Assembly (NCBI GenBank): GCA_902464115.1
Contig: CABQIF010000044.1
Location: 1-15,169 of the forward strand
DNA: 15,169 bases
From: an uncultured Ruminococcus sp.
GTDB taxonomy: Bacteria > Bacillota > Clostridia > Oscillospirales > Ruminococcaceae
Direction: 5' to 3'
Part shown: in pieces, positions 7,473-12,624 of the stretch
How the letters are laid out: the number at the start of each line of letters is the position of its first letter
Position numbering within the stretch: the first letter of the stretch is position 1
Notes under the pieces: generated by a model
Seen by the model: the letters and a program-made list of their open reading frames with translations, nothing else
The model's database searches: none
What the model was told of the DNA's origin: nothing
Position numbers and translations under genes: made by a program

Positions 7473-8954
7473 ATGGCTACGAATGACGCAACCATTGTCA
7501 AAATTAAACATGAAATCTTAGAAGAAGTTGCAAAACTGGTTTTCGATGGAAAATTTGAAGAGGAAAAAGACGAATTACCATTGCGATTGATGCCAGGGCC
7601 AACGGCAAAATATCGTTGCTGCGTTTATAAAGAACGAGAAATTGTGCGACAGCGGATTCGTTTGGCAGAGGGCAGAAATGTAGAGGGTGCACCAAATAAT
7701 TTGGTGGTACAGGTTGTTCGGGCAGCCTGTGAAGAATGTCCGATTTCCCGTTATGTTGTCACGGACAACTGTCAAAAGTGTATGGGAAAGGCTTGTCAGC
7801 AGTCTTGCCGATTCGGTGCGATTGATATTGGACGAACACGGGCACATATTAATCCCTCGCTCTGTAAAGAATGCGGAAAATGTGCGAAAGCCTGTCCGTA
7901 TAATGCGATTGCAGACCTGATTCGACCATGTAAGCGGAGCTGTCCGGTGAATGCAATGACGATGGATGAATATGGTGTCTGTCAGATTGATGAGAGCAAG
8001 TGCATTCAGTGTGGCCACTGTATTCATAGCTGCCCATTCGGAGCGATTAGTTCCAAGGCGTTTTTGGTAGATGTCGTAAAGGCGTTGGTTGCTGGGAGAC
8101 GTGTCGTTGCAATGATTGCCCCGAGTGCAGAAGGGCAGTTTGGGGATGGCATTACCATTGCCAGCTGGAGAAAAGCTTTGCAGCAGGTTGGCTTTACCGA
8201 TTTGGTGGAAGTGGCATTGGGTGCAGATATGACTGCCAATGCAGAAGCAGCAGAGTGGATAGAAGCTTATCAGGAGGGCAAGAAGAAGACAACTTCCTGC
8301 TGTCCAGCATTTGTAAATATGATTGAAAAGCATTATCCGATGCTGAAAGAGAATGTTTCCACAACCGTTTCCCCGATGTGTGCCGTATCTCGAAAGCTGA
8401 AAGCAGAGCATCCGGGAACAATTACGGTCTTTATTGGACCATGTGTTGCAAAGAAGAGTGAAGTTTTGGAACAGCGTCTGGAGGGAAATGCAGATTATGT
8501 ATTGACGTTCGGGGAAATTCGTGCCATTATTCGTGCGAAGGGTATTACGCTGAAGCCAGAGCCGAACGAACAGCAGGATGGCAGCGTATTCGGAAAGCGA
8601 TTCGGTGATAGCGGTGGTGTTACCGCAGCCGTTCTGGAGAGTATGAAAGAGCAGGGCTTTACTGAAGAAGTGACTGTGCATAAGTGCAATGGTGCGGAAG
8701 AGTGTAAGAAAGCGTTGCTGCTGATGAAGCTGGGCAGATTGCCAGCAGACTTTGTAGAAGGTATGGCGTGTGTTGGCGGATGTGTGGGTGGCCCAAGCCG
8801 ACATATTGAACCAGAAGTGACGAAGCGAAACCGTGATAAATTGATTGGGCAGGCAGATGACCGGAACATTTCCGAGAACTTGCATCGGTTTGCAGATATT
8901 GACAGGGTCAATATGCATCGTTCTGCATCAGAAACCGAAGAAACCACAAAGTAA
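7473..8954 (+). CDS. [FeFe]-hydrogenase, single subunit, group B-like, with N-terminal 4Fe-4S domains
   Basis: A 493-residue soluble enzyme for reversible proton reduction to H2, probably with ferredoxin as partner. The N-terminal 190 residues are Cys-rich: an unusual C-x2-C-x4-C-x3-C (100-112), a standard C-x2-C-x2-C-x3-C (131-141), a CKRSCP pair (153, 157) and a second standard cluster (177-187). The H-cluster domain has TSCCP (274-278), GPCVAKK (322-328) and MACVGGCVGGP (431-441). These replace the group A forms TSCCPGW, MPCTAKK and MACPGGCxxGGGQ and indicate the group B class, which includes monomeric enzymes of clostridia and ruminococci. There is no NADH-binding or HydB/HydC-type neighbour, which argues against a bifurcating complex. 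Start: AGGAG at 7461-7465 precedes the ATG at 7473; an in-frame ATG at 7437 lacks a ribosome binding site. Maturases HydEFG are not in the window. Confidence 0.93.
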   Translation: MATNDATIVKIKHEILEEVAKLVFDGKFEEEKDELPLRLMPGPTAKYRCCVYKEREIVRQRIRLAEGRNVEGAPNNLVVQVVRAACEECPISRYVVTDNCQKCMGKACQQSCRFGAIDIGRTRAHINPSLCKECGKCAKACPYNAIADLIRPCKRSCPVNAMTMDEYGVCQIDESKCIQCGHCIHSCPFGAISSKAFLVDVVKALVAGRRVVAMIAPSAEGQFGDGITIASWRKALQQVGFTDLVEVALGADMTANAEAAEWIEAYQEGKKKTTSCCPAFVNMIEKHYPMLKENVSTTVSPMCAVSRKLKAEHPGTITVFIGPCVAKKSEVLEQRLEGNADYVLTFGEIRAIIRAKGITLKPEPNEQQDGSVFGKRFGDSGGVTAAVLESMKEQGFTEEVTVHKCNGAEECKKALLLMKLGRLPADFVEGMACVGGCVGGPSRHIEPEVTKRNRDKLIGQADDRNISENLHRFADIDRVNMHRSASETEETTK

Positions 8955-8970
8955 ATAGAAAAGCAGATAG

Positions 8971-9010
8971 AAAAAAGCAGTTGCCGGGAAATTCCGACAG
9001 CTGCTTTTTC
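8971..9010. terminator. Bidirectional intrinsic terminator
   Basis: AAAAAGCAG (8972-8980) pairs with CTGCTTTTT (9001-9009), and part of the interior can also pair. T runs flank both sides, so it can end the hydrogenase transcript on the plus strand and the DUF2325 transcript on the minus strand. Confidence 0.85.
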
Positions 9011-9047
9011 TGTGAGATAAAATTGAGATAGGTAGAGGAAATCAAGT

Positions 9048-9359
9048 TTATTCTGCCTTTGCCTGACAGTTGGAACAAATCGGGCAGTGTTCGCACAGCA
9101 GATTCCGCAGGGCAGTTGCACTGCTGCTGTGAATGCGTGCGACTGGCACAGAATTCTTCTTTGCAGCTTTCATTGCACCTTGAATCATTTTGTGAGAAAC
9201 GGTATTGGTGAACAGAATCATCAAGTCCGGAGAACCGATTTTTTTCTCCAGTGGGCCGGTTTCCTTTGGAAATACCTTTGCCTTACAGCCATGTTCCTGA
9301 CAAATATCCGTATATTTCCGGCTCATACATTCGTTTCCACCGATAATTACAACGCTCAT
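9048..9359 (-). CDS. DUF2325-family protein with C-terminal four-cysteine cluster
   Basis: A 103-residue protein opening with MSVVIIGGNECM, the glycine-rich start (VVIIGGxE) of the DUF2325 family. A predicted alpha/beta domain follows (strand PDLMILFTNTVSHKM around 44-58). The C-terminus has C89-x2-C92-x2-C95-x2-C98, spaced as in ferredoxin or zinc-binding clusters; C11, C20 and C25 are further cysteines. The biochemical role of the family is unknown to me. A metal or Fe-S cofactor is suggested by the cysteines and by a metalloregulator-like palindrome in its leader. The start is firm because AAGGAGGA lies 5 bases upstream. It is a single-gene transcript with its own promoter and shares a terminator with the convergent hydrogenase gene. 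Confidence 0.85.
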   Translation of the reverse strand: MSVVIIGGNECMSRKYTDICQEHGCKAKVFPKETGPLEKKIGSPDLMILFTNTVSHKMIQGAMKAAKKNSVPVARIHSSSATALRNLLCEHCPICSNCQAKAE

Positions 9360-9410
9360 AAAATCCTCCTTGTTTGGATCGTGTCAATTACTTATTGTTG
9401 GTTACTTCTA

Positions 9411-9427
9411 TGTGATGGTTCATCACA
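9411..9427. promoter_or_regulatory. Palindrome 1 in the DUF2325 leader
   Basis: TGTGATG-gtt-CATCACA, a perfect seven-base dyad, lies in the predicted leader between palindrome 2 and the ribosome binding site. It could be an mRNA hairpin or an operator. It looks like a CRP/FNR site, but the spacing between TGTGA and TCACA is seven, not six. Confidence 0.5.
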
Positions 9428-9429
9428 AA

Positions 9430-9451
9430 TTAGTTAGTTGTAACTAACTAA
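9430..9451. promoter_or_regulatory. Palindrome 2: 10-bp perfect dyad downstream of the DUF2325 promoter
   Basis: Arms TTAGTTAGTT and AACTAACTAA are separated by only two bases. A related half site, CTAACTA, recurs at 9475-9481, over the predicted transcription start. The pattern of TTAG/CTAA arms recalls DtxR/IdeR-type iron boxes or a MarR-type operator. Its position at about +25 to +46 fits a repressor site. The regulator is not in this window. Confidence 0.65.
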
Positions 9452-9482
9452 TGAACCTAATCGGTTATTGATGACTAACTAT

Positions 9483-9511
9483 AGGATACCATACCACACC
9501 GTATTTGTCAA
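9483..9511 (-). promoter_or_regulatory. Promoter of the DUF2325 gene
   Basis: On the minus strand, TTGACA (9506-9511), a 17-base spacer and TATCCT (9483-9488). The predicted start near 9476 gives a leader of about 115 bases that contains both palindromes. Confidence 0.75.
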
Positions 9512-9573
9512 GCAATTTTTTCAAAAGTAGGGAAAAACCATCTTTTTCAAAGAAAATCGGAAGAGAAATTGCA

Positions 9574-9612
9574 GAAAAAAAGGAAAGCAAGGCAAAAATT
9601 TGCTTGCTTTCC
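9574..9612 (-). terminator. Intrinsic terminator of tyrS
   Basis: GGAAAGCAAG (9582-9591) pairs perfectly with CTTGCTTTCC (9603-9612); further GCAAA/TTTGC pairing extends the stem. On the minus strand it is followed by a run of seven T. It lies 30 bases past the tyrS stop. Confidence 0.9.
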
Positions 9613-9642
9613 CGTTTGTTCAGAAATAAAATTATGAAAGGC

Positions 9643-10869
9643 TTATTCCACAACAACCTTATGGAACACTTTTTTTCCCTTCTTGATGATGGTTTCGCCA
9701 TTCAGAGGAATGATTGCCTTCGGGTCTGTTACCTTTTCATTGTTGACGGAAACGCCGCCCTGCTGCACCAGCCGGCGAGCTTCACCATTGGAGGCACACA
9801 GTCCAGCTTTTACCATCAACGTCAGAATGCCCATTCCGCCATCCTGTAAATCTGCCGCTGGAATTGTAGTTGTCGGCATATTTTCGCTCGAACCGCCACT
9901 GGTGAAGATTGCCTTTGCAGCATCCTGTGCTTTGTCGGCAGCTTCTTTTCCGTGTACCAGTTCGGTCAGGGAGTAAGCAAGCAGTTCCTTTGCCTGATTC
10001 AGCTGCTGTCCTTCGAATGTCCGTTCCATTTCTTCAATCTGTTCAATCGGAACGAATGTCAACAGCTTCAGGCACTTGATAACGTCTTGGTCAGAAACAT
10101 TCCGCCAGTACTGGTAAAATTCGTACGGTGTTGTCTTTTCTGCATCCAGCCAAACTGCACCCTTTTCGGTTTTACCCATCTTCTTGCCTTCCGAGTTCAG
10201 GAGCAGGGTAATGGTCATTGCATACGCATCTTTTCCCAGCTTCCGGCGAATCAGTTCTGTACCGCCGAGCATGTTTGCCCACTGGTCGTCACCGCCGAAC
10301 TGCATGTTGCAGCCGTAATCCTGGAACAGCTTGTAGAAGTCATAGCTCTGCATAATCATATAGTTAAATTCGAGGAATGTCAGACCCCGTTCCATCCGCT
10401 GCTTGTAGCATTCGTGAGTCAGCATCCGGTTGACGCTAAAGCAAGCACCGACTTCCCGCAGAACGTCAATATAGTTCAGGTTCAACAGCCAGTCACCATT
10501 GTTGACTACAATCGCCTTATCTTCTGAGAAGTCAATAAAGCGGCTCATCTGCTTTTTAAAGCAGTCAACGTTGTGCTGAATGGTTTCCTTTGTCATCATT
10601 TTCCGCATATCGGTTTTGCCGGACGGGTCGCCAATCATTGCCGTACCGCCACCAATCAGGATAATCGGCTTGTTTCCAGCCATTTGCAGCCGCTTCATTA
10701 GGCACAATGCCATGAAGTGCCCAACGTGCAAGCTGTCAGCGGTCGGGTCGAAGCCAATGTAGAATGTTGCCTTTCCCGTGTTGATGAGTTCTGCAATTTC
10801 TGCCTCATCGGTCATCTGTGCAATCAAGCCACGCCGTTTCAGTTCTTCAAATACTGTCATGTTTTTCAT
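9643..10869 (-). CDS. tyrS: Tyrosyl-tRNA synthetase
   Basis: A 408-residue class I aminoacyl-tRNA synthetase that charges tRNA-Tyr in the cytoplasm. The Rossmann catalytic domain carries the HIGH-type motif HVGH (48-51), the TyrRS signature GFDPTADSLHVGH (39-51), GGDDQW (192-197) and the KMSKS-type loop KMGKT (230-234). The C-terminal 65 residues form an S4 RNA-binding domain (NGEARRLVQQGGVSVN). Length and domain order are typical of bacterial TyrRS. ATG at 10869 has AAAGG 4 bases upstream; a second in-frame ATG three codons later is possible but spaced worse. Expression is controlled by the tyrosine T-box leader upstream, so uncharged tRNA-Tyr should increase transcription. The CDF gene upstream is in the same direction, but tyrS has its own promoter. 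Confidence 0.98.
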   Translation of the reverse strand: MKNMTVFEELKRRGLIAQMTDEAEIAELINTGKATFYIGFDPTADSLHVGHFMALCLMKRLQMAGNKPIILIGGGTAMIGDPSGKTDMRKMMTKETIQHNVDCFKKQMSRFIDFSEDKAIVVNNGDWLLNLNYIDVLREVGACFSVNRMLTHECYKQRMERGLTFLEFNYMIMQSYDFYKLFQDYGCNMQFGGDDQWANMLGGTELIRRKLGKDAYAMTITLLLNSEGKKMGKTEKGAVWLDAEKTTPYEFYQYWRNVSDQDVIKCLKLLTFVPIEQIEEMERTFEGQQLNQAKELLAYSLTELVHGKEAADKAQDAAKAIFTSGGSSENMPTTTIPAADLQDGGMGILTLMVKAGLCASNGEARRLVQQGGVSVNNEKVTDPKAIIPLNGETIIKKGKKVFHKVVVE

Positions 10870-10900
10870 ACAACCTTTCTGAAAATTTGTTCAGGAGCAT

Positions 10901-10935
10901 AAAAAAACGCCCCTGACAATCGAATTTGTCAGAGG
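10901..10935 (-). terminator. Regulated (T-box) terminator ahead of tyrS
   Basis: On the minus strand a stem with core GACAA/TTGTC and flanking AGAGG/CCCCT pairing is followed by seven T (10901-10907). It lies directly after the T-box sequence, as expected for the terminator that competes with the antiterminator. Confidence 0.88.
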
Positions 10936-11154
10936 ACGATGTCATCATTCACCGTGGTACCACCTCAGTTCATCAGCCGTAGAAAAACAGCTGACCTCAA
11001 GCATGCTGTAACGGGCACACCCGGACAACCCTACTGCAAATCTGGTTCAGGCTGTCGGCTCCGAGATGTATTCGCCGTGCAGCTTACCTTTTTCCACCAA
11101 CCAAAGGCTCTCTGAAAAGCTGTAGAACGGGTACTCTTTCTCATCCACGCCATT
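10901..11154 (-). ncRNA. Tyrosine T-box leader (riboswitch) of tyrS
   Basis: The leader RNA binds tRNA-Tyr and couples charging to transcription of tyrS. On the minus strand it contains the Stem I distal elements AGAGAGCC and GGTTGGTG, a specifier segment GAATACATC whose TAC codon (11068-11070) matches tyrosine, and the T-box core GAGGTGGTACCACGG (10952-10966), followed by the terminator. The TGGT acceptor-binding bulge fits the A discriminator of tRNA-Tyr. All parts occur in canonical order over about 250 bases. Confidence 0.95.
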
Positions 11155-11160
11155 TTTTTT

Positions 11161-11190
11161 ATTCTACCATAGGCAGCCGGATGTTGTCAA
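11161..11190 (-). promoter_or_regulatory. Promoter of the T-box/tyrS transcript
   Basis: On the minus strand, TTGACA (11185-11190), an 18-base spacer and TAGAAT (11161-11166). It starts 9 bases beyond the CDF stop codon. No terminator separates the CDF gene from it, so some read-through from the CDF gene into the T-box is expected. Confidence 0.8.
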
Positions 11191-11198
11191 GTGGATTT

Positions 11199-12425
11199 TT
11201 AAAAATTTTCACCGCTATCTGTTTCGGAGTCAATGGCGGTATATTCTCGGTCGAAAGTAATGATTGTATAGTACTGTATTGGCTGAGCAGCCAGAGCAGA
11301 TTCAATCATTTCTTTCAGCTGGTCATTTTTATAGACACAATCGAACGGGACAACCAAGTCAAAAATCAAGTTGGTGTGTGTTTCGCCGGCAACCATCCGA
11401 AAATCGTGCATATGTAAATGTGGGTCGAGTTGATGCAGGATATGCAGGAGCATGGAGCGACAGGCGTTAATCTGTTCGTTGTCCAGTTCCATCGGATCCA
11501 TGTGAATGGTCATGTTGATTTGCAGCTGGTCTTGAATCTGGTGTTCGATGTTGTCCACCAAGTCGTGAATGGCGACAAAGTCCGAATGGCTGGACACTTC
11601 CACATGACAACTTCCGATTCGTTTGCCCATGCCGTAGTTGTGGATGACTAAATCATGAATCCCTAAGATTTCGGGATGAGAGCGAATCAGCTGGCAAATC
11701 TGCTTGACCAATGCAGCATCTGCCGGCTTCCCCAGTAAATCATCGACTGTATCTTTAATAATGTCATAGGCAGTTTTGAGGATAAACAAGGAAACTAAAA
11801 TTCCCATCCACCCATCTAATGGAAAATCAGTAAACCGAGAAACTACCAGCACAATCAGCGTGGAAGTTGTCGCCAGCACATCGCTGTAACTGTCTTTGGC
11901 GGTTGCAAGGATGGCAGAAGATTGACACTGTTTCCCCAACTTCTGATTAAATAGTGCCATCCAGAGTTTGATGAGGATGGAGAGCAGAAGAATCCCCAGC
12001 ACCAGCCAGCGGAATGTAACCGGAGCAGGATGCCGGAGCTTATCGAACGAATCCCGCAGCAGTTCCACGCCCATAATGGCGATGAGTACGGCAATCAGCA
12101 AGGAAGTGAGATATTCCATTCTGCCGTGTCCGAACGGATGCCCTTTGTCGGCAGGCTTTGCAGCCATGCGATAACCGAAAAAAGTAATCAGGCAGTTTGC
12201 ACAGTCCGACAGGTTATTGAACGCATCAGAGAGAATCGCAATCGAGCCGGAAAGACTGCCGGCAAGGTATTTGATACTGAATAACAGGATGTTGCAGACC
12301 ATGCAAACAACACTGCTCAGCGTTCCATAAGCCTTCCGAACGGAGGGATTTTCGATGTTTTTGGGGTCAGAAATCATCCGATTTACGAAAAAGTTTGTTA
12401 GCAACCTAGACACCTTCTCTTTCAT
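11199..12425 (-). CDS. Cation diffusion facilitator, probable Mn2+ (or Fe2+) exporter
   Basis: A 408-residue inner-membrane metal/proton antiporter. Six hydrophobic segments lie in residues 35-220. The transport site is read from SDAFNNLSD in TM2 (N70 and D74) and KDSYSD in TM5 (D178 and D182). Zinc/cadmium transporters have a His at the TM5 position; N-D-D-D is the set described for Mn-CDFs such as pneumococcal MntE, so Mn2+ is the preferred inference. A cytosolic domain at 235-325 (HDLVIHNYG, CHVEVSSHSDF) follows the usual CDF pattern, and an extra C-terminal 80 residues look like a second similar alpha/beta unit. No clear ribosome binding site precedes ATG 12425; an in-frame TTG seven codons in follows AGAAGG, so the start is uncertain. 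The gene is divergent from the repeat protein. Confidence 0.93.
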   Translation of the reverse strand: MKEKVSRLLTNFFVNRMISDPKNIENPSVRKAYGTLSSVVCMVCNILLFSIKYLAGSLSGSIAILSDAFNNLSDCANCLITFFGYRMAAKPADKGHPFGHGRMEYLTSLLIAVLIAIMGVELLRDSFDKLRHPAPVTFRWLVLGILLLSILIKLWMALFNQKLGKQCQSSAILATAKDSYSDVLATTSTLIVLVVSRFTDFPLDGWMGILVSLFILKTAYDIIKDTVDDLLGKPADAALVKQICQLIRSHPEILGIHDLVIHNYGMGKRIGSCHVEVSSHSDFVAIHDLVDNIEHQIQDQLQINMTIHMDPMELDNEQINACRSMLLHILHQLDPHLHMHDFRMVAGETHTNLIFDLVVPFDCVYKNDQLKEMIESALAAQPIQYYTIITFDREYTAIDSETDSGENF

Positions 12426-12469
12426 TGCTTTTGTTCAAGTTCGCGAATTTTCTTCTAACAAAAAAATTG

Positions 12470-12475
12470 TATAAT
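12470..12475 (+). promoter_or_regulatory. Candidate -10 of the repeat-protein gene
   Basis: A perfect TATAAT, with only a poor -35 (TTTTCT, 12448-12453). The same bases read on the minus strand as TTATTATACAAT, so a promoter for the divergent CDF gene may overlap it. The transcript would have a leader of about 140 bases. Confidence 0.5.
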
Positions 12476-12502
12476 AAAAAAGGAAATGTGATAGGCGTGG
12501 GA

Positions 12503-12588
12503 GCGTTCCAATTTGTGTCGCAACGCACGGAAAAATGACGCAGCTTTCTCATGAATCCATCCGCAGTCCGTATGGAGAAGCACCATAC
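12503..12588 (+). other. Structured leader of the repeat-protein gene
   Basis: GCGTT (12503-12507) can pair with AACGC (12522-12526). Downstream, TCCAT (12556-12560) pairs with ATGGA (12572-12576), extended by GCTTTC/GAAGC pairing. An alternative perfect hairpin, GTATGG (12570-12575) with CCATAC (12583-12588), uses the same bases, so the two are mutually exclusive. I recognise no known riboswitch class. Confidence 0.4.
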
Positions 12589-12624
12589 AATTTATGTTTA
12601 TTGAACAGAAAGGAAAAGCTATGA
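12535..12624 (+). CDS. Possible 29-residue upstream peptide overlapping the next start
   Basis: A short open frame starts MTQLSHESIR and ends at TGA 12622-12624, overlapping the start of the repeat protein as ATGA. This is the classic arrangement for translational coupling. Its only ribosome binding hint is a GGA four bases upstream, and the frame is short enough to arise by chance. It has no recognisable family. Confidence 0.2.
   Translation: MTQLSHESIRSPYGEAPYNLCLLNRKEKL

Noticed and set aside
7575..8918. Open frame of 447 codons on the minus strand inside the hydrogenase gene
   Set aside because: The plus-strand frame encodes all hydrogenase motifs, while the antisense product shows no family features.
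8495..9121. Minus-strand frame of 208 codons overlapping the hydrogenase end and the DUF2325 gene
   Set aside because: It crosses a strong bidirectional terminator and overlaps two well-supported genes; it has no recognisable domain.
9411..9427. CRP/FNR binding site
   Set aside because: The TGTGA and TCACA arms are seven bases apart instead of six, and the site lies downstream of the promoter, so I list it only as a palindrome.
9952..10527. Plus-strand frame of 191 codons inside tyrS
   Set aside because: It is antisense to the TyrRS catalytic domain, without its own start signals.
12480..12600. Cyclic-di-GMP or other known riboswitch in the repeat-protein leader
   Set aside because: Some short motifs (ACGCA, GCAGC) recall the class I aptamer, but the conserved core and pairing order are not present.
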